This document shows positions 6,305 to 14,680 of a stretch of DNA of 16,601 bases, piece by piece. The DNA is from Desulfatitalea sp. (GTDB taxonomy: Bacteria > Desulfobacterota > Desulfobacteria > Desulfobacterales > Desulfosarcinaceae). Numbering within the stretch: the stretch's first letter is position 1; each line of letters starts with the position of its first letter. A program made the position numbers and the translations under genes. Location of the stretch: contig JABDRH010000013.1 of NCBI GenBank assembly GCA_013041835.1, positions 1-16,601 on the forward strand, written 5' to 3'. The notes beneath the pieces were generated by a model. That model saw nothing but the letters and a program-made list of their open reading frames with translations, had not been told where the DNA came from and did not search any database.

Positions 6305-9300
6305 CTACGCGTCGTTCAGCACTTCATGCACCTTGGTGATGAGGACCTGTGCGGAAAATGGCTTTTGAAGGAAATTCACCCCATCGTCCAGAACACCATG
6401 GTGGGCGATGACGTTCGCCGTGTAGCCGGACATGAAGAGGTATTTGAGTTTGGGACAAAGCGGCATCAGGGTATCGGCCAATTTCTTGCCGTTCATTTGG
6501 GGCATCACCAGGTCGGTGAGCAGCAGGTCGATGGTACCCCTGTGGGTCTTGGCCATGAGCAAGGCTTCCTTCGGTGACACGGCGGGCAATACCTGGTAGC
6601 CGTATTTTTCCAGTGCCATCCTGGCCATGTTCAAAATGGCGGGCTCATCTTCCACCAAGAGGATGGTTTCATGTCCGCCCAGTAACGGGGCGGCTTGGCT
6701 TCGTTTTTCCAAGGGATCCTCCTTGCCCGAATATCGGGGCAGGTAGATCCGGAAGGTGGTGCCGTATCCCGGTTCGCTGTATACGTAGACGAATCCGTTG
6801 TTTTGCTTGATGATTCCGTAAACCGTGGCCAGGCCGAGGCCCGTGCCTTTACCCACCTGCTTGGTGGTGAAGAAAGGATCAAAGATTTTTTCCATGGTTT
6901 TTTGATCCATACCCTTGCCGTTGTCACTGACCACGAGCAGGACGTACTCTCCAGGAATTAAGGCCACATGGCCATGGCAGTCGTCTTCATCCATGGACGC
7001 GGTACCCGTCTCAATGGTCAATTTACCCATGTTCTGGATGGCATCCCGGGCGTTCACGCATAGATTGGCCAGGATTTGATCGATTTGCGAGGGGTCTATC
7101 TTGAGCGGCCATACCTCTGAACCCGGGAGCCAGGACAGCTCGATATCCTCACCGATCAAGCGCCGCAGCATCTTCAGCATGCCCTCAATCGTCTGGTTCA
7201 GATCGAGCACTTTGGGTGTAACGGTTTGCTTGCGGGCGAATGCCAACAGTTGCCGTGTCAGGTCTGCGGAACGTTCAGCGGCGTTGCGAATTTCCTTGAT
7301 ATTCGCATGCAGCGCATGCCGCGGGTCTACGTCATTCAGAGCCAAATCGGCATGGCCAAGGATAACCCCGAGCATGTTGTTGAAATCATGGGCGATTCCG
7401 CCCGCGAGGGTGCCGACAGCCTCCATCTTTTGGACTTGCCGGAGCTGAGATTCCAGACGGATTTTTTCTTCCTGTACCTTTTTTTGCCGCGTGACGTCCT
7501 CCACCGTTGAGAGGAAATACAGGAACCGGCCCGTTCCGTCGCGTATGACGCTTATCGTTGCACAGGCCCATACAAGCTCTTTGTCTTTGCGCAGATATGG
7601 CTTTTCCGCGCGATGGACCGGTGCGGCGCCATTGATCAGATCGGCCATATACCGTTTATGTTCGGCCATATGTTCGGGATGCAGGATATCCTTGAAGGCC
7701 AGATCGCCGAGTTCCTGCTCCGAATAGCCGAGCATGTTGCAAAAGGCTTCATTTACGCGGATAAATCGCAAATCCGCATCGGCCATGAGCATGCCCAGGG
7801 GACTTTCCTCGAACACTTTTCTGAACAGCGCCTCGCTTTCCTGCACCGCGGATTCCATTTGTTTTCGTTCGGTAATATCCTGGGTCGTGCCATATACTTT
7901 GACGGTAGCGCCATCGTCATCACGCACAAGCCGTACACGCGATACAATGTGACGAATGTTCCCATCCCTGCGAATGATTCGGTGTTCAAAATCGGGAAAG
8001 GCGGAGTTCCAGGGCTGCTCCGCGGTTTCCCGGGCAAGTTGAAAATAGCGCGGTTGATCATCCGGGTGCATGAACCGATTCACATAATCGTTGCCGGTCA
8101 TCCGATATCCGCCTTCCTGTTCGGCGGTGGTGCCGTGCAATGCATAGAAAGGATCATTGAGAATAAATTCATAGGTGCTCAGATCCAGCTCCCAATAGAC
8201 AATATTGGCAAGCTCCATGGCTTGGGACAGTTGTATCTGCCTGGCACGCAGTGCCAGCTCCGATCGCTTTTGTTCGGTAATGTCCCGATGGGTTGCGATC
8301 CTACCATAGGCCCTGCCATCCTTTCCCAGGACGGGACCGGAAAAGATATCCAGGATCCTGCCATCATTCAATTCCAATTCAGCGCGCGATATTTTGTCGG
8401 GTTGCTCGTACACAAAGGCAACTTGTTCCTTTGCTTTTTCAGGATGTTTCAACATGTCCCAGACCCATTTTTCTTGCTTGGGCAGATCCATTTCGATTTC
8501 GGGAGGGATTTTGAACAGTTCACTAACTCGCCGGTTTTGAAGGATCACTTCATCGTTGTTCGTTACCACGATACCATCGGGGGATGCATTTAATTGGGCC
8601 TCAAGAACCGCGGTTTTGTGTTGCAGCTCTTCTTGAACACGGGCTTGTTCGGTGATGTCCAACACGTTATGGCAAATCGCCGGGCGACCTTTGTATGTAA
8701 TGTTTCCGCCCAGAATGCTCACCTTGACGGTCGTGCCGTCTTTTTTTTGTATATTGAGGTGAACACCCGAAATGCTATTTTGATCGGATCGAAAAAGGGT
8801 TGTTTTCTCTTGGCAGGGACCACCAAATTCATCCGGATGAATGAGATCCAAGGCACTCTTTTTATTAACCAATTCTTCATATGTATACCCGCAGATATCA
8901 CAGAACCTTTTGTTCGCAAATTGGATTTTTCCATCCTGATGAATGAAAATGCCTACCAAGGCGTTTTCAATCATGCTGCGGTACTTTTGTTCCGAATCGA
9001 AAAGGGCCTCTTCCGATCGTTTGATTTGTGAAATATCGTGGGCGATGCCGAGTACGCTGACGACATTTCCGGTTTTATCTTTTTCCGGCTTGATCCATAA
9101 CTCATGAAAAACAGGGCCGGTGCTTGTTTCGTGGCGGATTGTCAGCGTTATCGGGGCACCTTCGTCAAACACTTTTTTGATCGTGGTCTCGACTACTTCG
9201 AGTTGCGCTGGATCTATAAAAGGTAAGCTTTCGTGAAAATACTTGCCCATTAGATCGACTGTGGGAAGATAAGGCGTTTTTCCGCCTTCGAAACGCAGCC

Positions 9301-9448
9301 CGCCGAAATTGCCGTAAAGAACGCGGAGCTTTTCGTCCAAGCAGATGATGCCGAACGGTAAATGTTTAAATATGCTGCGCAGGGTCCGGTGCGTATATCG
9401 TAATTGTGCCTCTTTGCGCTTGGATTGAAAACTTTCTGTGTCCGACAT
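6305..9448 (-). CDS. multi-PAS hybrid sensor histidine kinase
   Basis: A 1047-residue soluble two-component kinase with no signal peptide or membrane segment. About five PAS domains are visible, at roughly 20-142, 150-268, 275-392, 400-528 and 535-655. Most end in a D-I-T-E/D-V-T-R type signature (for example [24 protein letters not shown]). The HisKA domain carries phospho-acceptor His687 in GGIAHDFNN. The ATPase domain has an N box (Asn795/Asn799), DNGKGM at 842-847, FDPFFTTK and [14 protein letters not shown]-terminal receiver (about 927-1045) has phospho-acceptor Asp979 in LLLTDLVMP and Lys1029. The [15 protein letters not shown] style with an attached receiver is common in deltaproteobacterial orphan hybrid kinases. 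No output regulator is adjacent. ATG at 9448 has only a weak GGAAAAG ribosome site. Signal unknown; cytosolic redox or a small ligand is plausible. Confidence 0.9.
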   Translation of the reverse strand: MSDTESFQSKRKEAQLRYTHRTLRSIFKHLPFGIICLDEKLRVLYGNFGGLRFEGGKTPYLPTVDLMGKYFHESLPFIDPAQLEVVETTIKKVFDEGAPITLTIRHETSTGPVFHELWIKPEKDKTGNVVSVLGIAHDISQIKRSEEALFDSEQKYRSMIENALVGIFIHQDGKIQFANKRFCDICGYTYEELVNKKSALDLIHPDEFGGPCQEKTTLFRSDQNSISGVHLNIQKKDGTTVKVSILGGNITYKGRPAICHNVLDITEQARVQEELQHKTAVLEAQLNASPDGIVVTNNDEVILQNRRVSELFKIPPEIEMDLPKQEKWVWDMLKHPEKAKEQVAFVYEQPDKISRAELELNDGRILDIFSGPVLGKDGRAYGRIATHRDITEQKRSELALRARQIQLSQAMELANIVYWELDLSTYEFILNDPFYALHGTTAEQEGGYRMTGNDYVNRFMHPDDQPRYFQLARETAEQPWNSAFPDFEHRIIRRDGNIRHIVSRVRLVRDDDGATVKVYGTTQDITERKQMESAVQESEALFRKVFEESPLGMLMADADLRFIRVNEAFCNMLGYSEQELGDLAFKDILHPEHMAEHKRYMADLINGAAPVHRAEKPYLRKDKELVWACATISVIRDGTGRFLYFLSTVEDVTRQKKVQEEKIRLESQLRQVQKMEAVGTLAGGIAHDFNNMLGVILGHADLALNDVDPRHALHANIKEIRNAAERSADLTRQLLAFARKQTVTPKVLDLNQTIEGMLKMLRRLIGEDIELSWLPGSEVWPLKIDPSQIDQILANLCVNARDAIQNMGKLTIETGTASMDEDDCHGHVALIPGEYVLLVVSDNGKGMDQKTMEKIFDPFFTTKQVGKGTGLGLATVYGIIKQNNGFVYVYSEPGYGTTFRIYLPRYSGKEDPLEKRSQAAPLLGGHETILLVEDEPAILNMARMALEKYGYQVLPAVSPKEALLMAKTHRGTIDLLLTDLVMPQMNGKKLADTLMPLCPKLKYLFMSGYTANVIAHHGVLDDGVNFLQKPFSAQVLITKVHEVLNDA

Positions 9449-10027
9449 AACGGTCTTTTCCGAAAATATAGGCTATGTGAACAAGCTGTTTTGGCCAGTT
9501 TTTTCTGGTACGCCCGGCTTCGGATATTGGAAATAAAAAGAAGACGACAGATGTCAGATTCGGAAAAAAATTCAGCGCGGCATCAATTTAATCGCGTGAT
9601 GATTGACATATTATAATCACCAATATAAAAAATATGGCCGAAAGGCAATAAAGGTTTGCAGGTATTGAAATTGGCCGCATTCGTGTTTAGGCAGCATTGG
9701 GAAATTATAGGGGTGCAGCGTTCATGGTGTCTTGGGATTTGGAGCCTTCCGGCCTCTGCATCTTTAGGGGCGATAAAATGACCGGAGGAGGTTGCGGGAT
9801 AGTATTATCGTCTTAGATTAAACCCAACGCTGCAAAAAAAAGGGGGGGATAGATGCCCGATCATGAATCCTATTTTCAATTTGCCCCTTTGCGTGTTCTA
9901 ATAGCAGCCTATGACGCCACCCGTAAGAATATCCTTGCAAGAATTTAAAATTATACTGTTTATATTAATCTTTCGGTGGTCCACTTTTTGGGATAATGCA
10001 AATTAATGAAGAAACAGGGAGGTTAAA
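9449..10027. other. 579-bp AT-rich intergenic region without a convincing gene
   Basis: The divergent gap between the hybrid kinase (minus) and the small secreted protein (plus). It holds leader and promoter DNA for both. Items seen are a CCAG-T6-CTGG hairpin (9495-9508) in the kinase leader, the folded candidate at 9715-9833, and an A8-G7 tract at 9834-9848. The short open frames here have no recognisable protein character. Confidence 0.6.
9715..9833 (+). ncRNA. candidate structured RNA, orientation unproven
   Basis: A closing helix pairs GCAGCGTT (9715-9722) with AACGCTGC (9826-9833). Directly inside, GGG(A)TTT pairs with AAACCC with one bulged base. Within these arms lie a small hairpin, GAGCC-TTCC-GGCCTC with a one-base bulge, and a second helix CGATAA (9771-9776) with TTATCG (9805-9810). 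The result is a multibranch fold about 195 bases upstream of the small secreted protein. It matches no riboswitch consensus I can recall. The pairings can form on either strand. Confidence 0.3.
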
Positions 10028-10498
10028 ATGAAAAACAGAAAAGGATTGTTGTTCACAAGCGGCTTTTTATTCTTTATGGGTGTTGTTCTGATTATGGGAC
10101 AGGGCGTGCTATTTGCCTCGGAAACCTGTCAGATCATCCGCATCGAAAAGGCAAGCCCCTCGGCGGGCAGGCAGATTGAAATCTTTCCCAATAAGGCTAC
10201 AGTTCCAGTGGGGAGTTGTACCGTGTGGATGAACTGGGTCGTCAAAGGTGAGGTCCAAGTCAGTTTCCGCGAAAATGCACAGGCGTGTATCTCGTCTACC
10301 AAGTCTTCTTCGGGCTTTTCTAAGGGAAAATCAAATTCAGGAGAATCGTGCTATATGACAGAGAAACTGGCTCGTGGAAAAACAGCGAGCCTCTATTGGG
10401 ATAAACCCGGTGTGTATAAATATACGATAGAGCTAACTGGAGTGACGTCGGATAAGCCGAACAGTTTAATGGCGACAGGTATTATTGAAGTGAAATAG
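10028..10498 (+). CDS. small secreted cupredoxin-like protein, four Cys
   Basis: A 156-residue exported protein with an N-terminal signal (KNRKG then a hydrophobic run to about residue 30, cleavage near FASE). The mature part is rich in beta-strand patterns. IEIFPNKATVPVGSCTVWMNW near the start and YWDKPGVYKYTIEL near the end resemble the first and last strands of plastocyanin-like (cupredoxin) folds. It contains no histidine at all, so a classic His/His/Cys/Met copper site is impossible. Four cysteines (34, 64, 87, 108) could form two disulfides or another site. A Ser/Gly/Lys-rich loop spans 89-107. GGGAGG six bases before the ATG is a strong ribosome site. It is a single gene, convergent with rnfB. 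Function unknown. Confidence 0.75.
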   Translation: MKNRKGLLFTSGFLFFMGVVLIMGQGVLFASETCQIIRIEKASPSAGRQIEIFPNKATVPVGSCTVWMNWVVKGEVQVSFRENAQACISSTKSSSGFSKGKSNSGESCYMTEKLARGKTASLYWDKPGVYKYTIELTGVTSDKPNSLMATGIIEVK

Positions 10499-10500
10499 TT

Positions 10501-10534
10501 GATTCTTGCCGGCGCTTATAGAGTCGGGAGAATC
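10501..10534 (+). terminator. hairpin just after the small secreted-protein gene
   Basis: GATTCT at 10501-10506 pairs with AGAATC at 10529-10534, with possible extra CC/GG pairs inside. It begins three bases after the stop codon. No U-tract follows, so confidence is low. Confidence 0.3.
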
Positions 10535-10549
10535 ATCAATAATGAGGTC

Positions 10550-10577
10550 GAGTGGTGGGGCGCTATCCCCGCCACTC
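10550..10577. terminator. hairpin spanning the rnfB stop codon
   Basis: GAGTGGTGGGG (10550-10560) and CCCCGCCACTC (10567-10577) form an 11-bp stem with a six-base loop that contains the rnfB stop codon. In plus-strand RNA the single non-Watson-Crick position is a G-U pair; in minus-strand RNA it is a C-A mismatch. It sits between convergent genes and may end transcription in both directions, but lacks U-tracts. Confidence 0.4.
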
Positions 10578-11474
10578 GGTGTCGTCCACAGTCGTTTTAA
10601 AATCGGGTGCAACCACTTCCACGGCAGGCTGTTCGGATGCGGCCGCTTGCTCTTTGGGTGAGGGTTTACCTACGAAGACCAAGCGGTGGCGAGGGCATTT
10701 GTCACAGGCCTTCATCAGGTCCGGCAGACATTCGTCGCTGTATTGATCGTAATCGATCACCGAAAGATTGTCCTGGATCGTGATCAGATTGGATTTTCGG
10801 GAACACGCCTTGCAACCGATGCATCCAACCTTGCAGACGGCCATGACATCCTTGCCTTTGTCTTTATTGGCGCACCCCACGGCCATGATACGTTCGGACC
10901 GGAAGGCGGTGATGGTGATGATATTGCGCGGGCAAACCCTGGCGCAGGCGCCACAACCAATGCATTTGTCGTAGTCCACCACGGCCAGGCCGTCGATCAC
11001 ATGGATGGCGTCATAGTTGCAGATCCTGGCGCAGTCGCCAAACCCAAGGCAACCGTAGGTGCAACCCTGAACATCGGATACCAGATTGGCCGATGCACAC
11101 CGGGACTCGCCTCTATATTCAGTTCTTCCCAAGCGATCTTGCAGGCGAGCGCCACAATGCACGATGGGGCGAAAGGGAAGCGAGGCGCCTGCTTCGACGC
11201 CCATGATCTCAGCCACGGCAGCGGCGCAGGCGTCGCCACCCACCGGACATTTGTTCACATCCGCACCGTCGGCAACAACGGCCACGGCATAGTCGCTGCA
11301 TCCCAAAAAGCCGCAGCCGCCGCAATTGGCCCCCGGTAACGCTTCGATCACCGCTTCCACCCGGGGGTCAATCTCAACGGCGAATTTCTTGTTGGCCCAT
11401 CCAAGTATATAAGAGACGATTAATGCCATCGCCAACATTGTGGCGCCGGCCAGTCCGATGGTTACTTCGATCAT
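10563..11474 (-). CDS. rnfB: Rnf complex subunit B, ferredoxin-like electron entry
   Basis: The subunit that accepts electrons from reduced ferredoxin and passes them to the membrane core. A single N-terminal membrane helix (about 5-25) is followed by the RnfB-type 4Fe-4S domain, Cys51, 54, 59 and 76 (CGGCGFLGC then CP). A ferredoxin-like part has Cys138/142/148/152 and Cys171/174/177/181. A further Cys-rich block includes Cys201, 214, 218, 221 and 224. In that block the position where CxxCxxCxxxC would place the fourth Cys is Ser228 (CIGCKACSRKS). Cys249, 257 and 260 follow. At 303 residues it is the long RnfB type and ends in a charged/Ala-rich tail. GAGGAT precedes the ATG, seven bases after the rnfA stop. 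Last gene of the operon. Confidence 0.93.
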   Translation of the reverse strand: MIEVTIGLAGATMLAMALIVSYILGWANKKFAVEIDPRVEAVIEALPGANCGGCGFLGCSDYAVAVVADGADVNKCPVGGDACAAAVAEIMGVEAGASLPFRPIVHCGARLQDRLGRTEYRGESRCASANLVSDVQGCTYGCLGFGDCARICNYDAIHVIDGLAVVDYDKCIGCGACARVCPRNIITITAFRSERIMAVGCANKDKGKDVMAVCKVGCIGCKACSRKSNLITIQDNLSVIDYDQYSDECLPDLMKACDKCPRHRLVFVGKPSPKEQAAASEQPAVEVVAPDFKTTVDDTEWRG

Positions 11475-11481
11475 GATATCC

Positions 11482-12342
11482 TCACTGCTTTTCCAAAACC
11501 ACTGTGACCGGGCGAACGATTGGTAGCAGGTCTGCCGCTACCGGCTGTTCCGCGCAAGTCGTATCCGATACCGACGGGGCGGCCAGGGTAACGGTTTTCA
11601 GGGCTATCGGGTTTTGCGATGTCGTCGCCGCGGCTCTTTTTTCGGTGCCGGCCAATGCTTTTTCCAAGCCTGAATCCACACCCGTAAAGCCCATGAATGC
11701 AAAGGCCAGGATTCCCCCCACGACCATGGTGATTGCAGCACCCTGAAAAGGCTTGGGAATATCGCAAAGATCCAGTTCTTCGCGGATGCCGGCCATGATC
11801 ACGATGGCAATGGTAAATCCAATACCGCCGAAAAAAGCCAAAGCCAGCGCCCGGCTTAAATCCCAAGCATCAGCCGGATTCTCGACGCCACTGATGTTGC
11901 TCATGATGGTCAAACAGGCGAAAAGGATGGCACAGTTGGTGGTAATCAAGGGCAAAAAGACACCGAAGCTTTTATACAGCGAAGGGAAGAACTTGCGTAC
12001 GTACATTTCAACGAACTGAACCGAAGAGGAGATGACGAAAATGTAAATGATATAGCTCAAGATGGTCAAATCGACATTTTGGGCCGTTTCGGCGGGCATA
12101 AACAGTTTGGCTACCATCACGGAAAGAGGCGCTCCCGGGGCTAACACGAAGGTGGTCACGGTCCAGCTCACAAACGCGGCGATGCTCATGACGAAGGTTA
12201 CCGCGCACCCCATGCCGAAGGCCATCTCCACATTGCGCGATACGCCGATGAATGGGCAGATGCCCACAAAGTAGTAGAAGATAAAATTGTTGATCAGTGC
12301 CGCTCCCAGGGCAATGAGCATGATATCGATCAGGTAGGTCAT
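11482..12342 (-). CDS. rnfA: Rnf complex subunit A with C-terminal extension
   Basis: Integral membrane core subunit. It pairs with RnfE to hold the intramembrane 2Fe-2S cluster and couple electron flow to ion transport. Residues 1-221 are ordinary RnfA with six hydrophobic segments; Cys29 ([10 protein letters not shown]) and Cys137 (TTNCAILF) are the expected cluster ligands. The family usually ends near MGFTGVD (217-223 here), at about 190-220 residues. This protein continues about 65 residues more, Ala/Thr/Val-rich, with one Cys (263) and no membrane segment, ending VVLEKQ. The extension stays in one frame up to the TGA, seven bases before rnfB, so it is not an overlap artefact. The ribosome site (GGATAA) is weak and 27 bp separate it from rnfE. 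Confidence 0.93.
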   Translation of the reverse strand: MTYLIDIMLIALGAALINNFIFYYFVGICPFIGVSRNVEMAFGMGCAVTFVMSIAAFVSWTVTTFVLAPGAPLSVMVAKLFMPAETAQNVDLTILSYIIYIFVISSSVQFVEMYVRKFFPSLYKSFGVFLPLITTNCAILFACLTIMSNISGVENPADAWDLSRALALAFFGGIGFTIAIVIMAGIREELDLCDIPKPFQGAAITMVVGGILAFAFMGFTGVDSGLEKALAGTEKRAAATTSQNPIALKTVTLAAPSVSDTTCAEQPVAADLLPIVRPVTVVLEKQ

Positions 12343-12369
12343 GGTGCTTATCCAGTCGTCATGAAGTGA

Positions 12370-12984
12370 TTAATTTTTCTTTGCGTTTCTTTGTGAATAC
12401 CAATTTACTCCCCCTAAAAGCAGCCCCAGGGAGATGAAGGCCCCCGGCGGCAGAACCATCACGGCCCAGTCGGGCCATGATGGCGGCAGGACACGCAGGC
12501 CGAAAAACATACCGGTGCCCAGGATTTCACGCACGCCGGCAATGCTGGCCAGCGCCAGCCCGTAGCCCAGCGATTGTCCCACGGCGTCGGCGGCTGCGGT
12601 CAAGGGGGATTGCTTGGAGGCGCACACCTCGCAACGACAGATGATCAGGCAGTTTACGATGATCAAGGGGATATAAGGTCCCAGGGTTTTACTCATCTGA
12701 TACAGATAGGCCGCCAAAAACCGGTCCGCGATGGTGACAAAGGTGGCGATGGTCAGGGTAAAAATCACGATGCGCAAATGGGGTTTTAATAGATCGCGGA
12801 TCAGACTGGTCACTACGTTGGCGCACAACAACACAAACAAAACGGCCCCGGCCATGGTCACGGCGGCTTGCATGCTGCTGGTGACGGCCAGTGCCGGGCA
12901 AAGCCCTAAAAGTTGGCGGTAAACAGGATTTTCAGGTAAAATGCCCTGTACGAATCGCTCGGTGGCGGTGGGTTGTTCGGCCAT
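12370..12984 (-). CDS. rnfE: Rnf complex subunit E
   Basis: Integral membrane subunit homologous to RnfA with inverted topology; together they bind the membrane 2Fe-2S cluster. The 204 residues hold about six hydrophobic segments. Cys29 in LLGLCPALAVT and Cys112 in IIVNCLIICRCEVC are the expected ligands, with additional Cys116, 118 and 121 close by. SIAGVREILGTG is a typical RnfE block. ATG at 12984 is chosen over the upstream start at 13020 because GGAG lies eight bases before it and it starts four bases after the rnfG stop; the longer form would overlap rnfG by about 30 bases. Confidence 0.93.
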   Translation of the reverse strand: MAEQPTATERFVQGILPENPVYRQLLGLCPALAVTSSMQAAVTMAGAVLFVLLCANVVTSLIRDLLKPHLRIVIFTLTIATFVTIADRFLAAYLYQMSKTLGPYIPLIIVNCLIICRCEVCASKQSPLTAAADAVGQSLGYGLALASIAGVREILGTGMFFGLRVLPPSWPDWAVMVLPPGAFISLGLLLGGVNWYSQRNAKKN

Positions 12985-12988
12985 GGTG

Positions 12989-13654
12989 TTACTCCTTGTT
13001 TTCCAGCGGCCCCTGGGCAAGATGCGTTTTCATATCCGAAACGACCCGGTTGACGATGGCCACGACGCTGTCCGAGGAGATTGTCGCACCGCTGACGGCA
13101 TCGATCTCTTCAGGTGCGCGGGCGCCACGCTTGACGACCTTGAGTGGTTGATCGGTGGGTTTGCGAATGAATTGGTTTCGCCAGGATACCTCCACGATCT
13201 TGTTGCCCAGACCGGGGGTTTCCTTCTGATCCAGAATATAGAGACCGCTGATCCTATCCGCATCGGGGGTCAAGCCGACAAGTAATTCGATACGATCGGC
13301 GTATCCTTGCCCCGATGCCTTGGTGACCCATCCGGCGGGTGTGCCATCGGCGAAACGGGCTTCAAACACGCTGTAGAACCGGGTGCCGCCCGCATGATCC
13401 GTCCGGATGGTGGAAGGGGTGATCTCAAGGGCCGGCCGGCCCGCCGAGTCGACCGCGGCATCCGCCCCAAAGACCAACTCGGGCACCTTCTCCTTGGTTT
13501 CATTGATCTTGTTCTCGGCGATCACGGGTCCCAAAGCCGCCTGGACGCCGGCCAGCAATGCACCAAAAAATAAAGCCAATGTTATGCACAGCCAGGCCTG
13601 AAGTATATAGTTATCATGCCGTCGTGCCGACATCTGTTCTGTATTCGACGCCAT
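12989..13654 (-). CDS. rnfG: Rnf complex subunit G, covalent flavin carrier
   Basis: Membrane-anchored electron-transfer subunit with an FMN-binding domain on the outer face. One N-terminal helix lies at about 18-42. The FMN_bind domain ends in D-A-V-S-G-A-T-I at 185-192; Thr191 is the residue to which FMN is attached by phosphoester bond in this family. E-T-P-G-L-G at 145-150 is also typical. At 221 residues the length is normal. AAAGGGGA lies upstream of the ATG, and 19 bp separate it from rnfD. Flavinylation requires ApbE, which is not in this window. Confidence 0.93.
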   Translation of the reverse strand: MASNTEQMSARRHDNYILQAWLCITLALFFGALLAGVQAALGPVIAENKINETKEKVPELVFGADAAVDSAGRPALEITPSTIRTDHAGGTRFYSVFEARFADGTPAGWVTKASGQGYADRIELLVGLTPDADRISGLYILDQKETPGLGNKIVEVSWRNQFIRKPTDQPLKVVKRGARAPEEIDAVSGATISSDSVVAIVNRVVSDMKTHLAQGPLENKE

Positions 13655-13673
13655 TGGTAATTTGTCCCCTTTT

Positions 13674-14675
13674 CTAGAATCCTTCTCCCATGGTCCTGGG
13701 TATCGTCCAGCGGTTAATCAATGGCGTTACGGCATTCATCAACAATACGGCGAACATGACCCCTTCGGGGTAGCCGCTGAACATTCTGAGCAGCATCACC
13801 AGGGCGCCGCTACCGGCGCCGAAAATCAATTTGCCGCGTGAGCTCAAGGGACTGCTCACCGGATCGGTGGCGATGAAAAATGCGCCGAAAAATAGCGCAC
13901 CGCCCAGCAGATGTTGCAGGACCAAACGGCCGCCAAAGTGCCCCACGATATCGGCCGCGCCTGCGATCAGCAACACCGTGGCGATCATGGCCGCGGGGAT
14001 CTCCCAGGATGCCGTGCGGCGGATGCACAGATAGATTCCGCCCAGCAAGCAGGCCAGGGCGCTGGTTTCGCCAATGGAGCCATTGGTCAGCCCCAGAAAC
14101 AGATTGGGGACCATGGCAAAGGTACCGGACTGTTTAAGGGCGTTCATCGGTGTGGCCTGGGAGATGACATCCACCATGCCCGACGCGCTTTCATAGGCTC
14201 CGGCGCCCATCACGCCGGCAAAGGAGATCATCACGAAAGCACGGCCCACCATGGCGGGATTAAAGATGTTCATGCCCAAACCGCCAAAGATGATTTTGCC
14301 CAAGCCGATGGCGGCCGCCGAGGCGATAACCGCCGCATACCACGGCGCGGTAGCCGGCATGGACAAGGCCAGGATAAGCCCCGTGACCACGGCCGAGAGA
14401 TCGTTCAAGGTCGCCTTCCGGCCGCGCATGCGTGTGAAGATAAGTTCGGATAATAGACAAACGCCGACACACAAGGTGATATGGATCAGCGCAGACCATC
14501 GAAACAGGTAGACGGCCATTGCCACGGCCGGCGTCAAGGCCAGCACCACATCCACCATCATGCGGTGCGTGGTGAAAGCACGATCATGAATGTGCGGTGA
14601 AGGGGCGACATGCAGGGAAGGGCCCTGGGCATCGTCCGGATCCGGCTTCTGTGAGATTGCTGCTTGCTGTGCCAT
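13674..14675 (-). CDS. rnfD: Rnf complex subunit D
   Basis: Integral membrane flavoprotein of the NqrB/RnfD family. The 333 residues include several hydrophobic helices from about 42 to 325. NIFNPAMVGRAF at 136-147 and ATDPVSSPLS at 269-278 are family signatures. The covalent FMN site is expected at S-Q-A-T-P (172-176, Thr175); the usual form of this motif is S-G-A-T, so Gly is replaced by Gln here. A soluble N-terminal stretch of about 35 residues precedes the first helix. It starts five bases after the rnfC stop. The nearest Shine-Dalgarno-like AAGGAG is inside rnfC, 15 bases before the ATG, which is longer than usual. Confidence 0.93.
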   Translation of the reverse strand: MAQQAAISQKPDPDDAQGPSLHVAPSPHIHDRAFTTHRMMVDVVLALTPAVAMAVYLFRWSALIHITLCVGVCLLSELIFTRMRGRKATLNDLSAVVTGLILALSMPATAPWYAAVIASAAAIGLGKIIFGGLGMNIFNPAMVGRAFVMISFAGVMGAGAYESASGMVDVISQATPMNALKQSGTFAMVPNLFLGLTNGSIGETSALACLLGGIYLCIRRTASWEIPAAMIATVLLIAGAADIVGHFGGRLVLQHLLGGALFFGAFFIATDPVSSPLSSRGKLIFGAGSGALVMLLRMFSGYPEGVMFAVLLMNAVTPLINRWTIPRTMGEGF

Positions 14676-14680
14676 GCTGT

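Noticed and set aside
7613..8593. 326-codon plus-strand open frame
   Set aside because: Fully antisense to the hybrid kinase; no recognisable domain, while the opposite strand shows clear PAS motifs.
9604..9617. TTGACA next to TATAAT, apparent perfect promoter boxes
   Set aside because: The boxes are nearly adjacent, two bases apart, and neither has a good partner at 16-18 bp.
9834..9848. A8-G7 tract as a terminator or slippage site
   Set aside because: Wrong bases for a U-tract on the plus strand and not inside a gene.
10686..11339. 217-codon plus-strand open frame
   Set aside because: Antisense to rnfB; the reverse strand encodes intact cysteine motifs.
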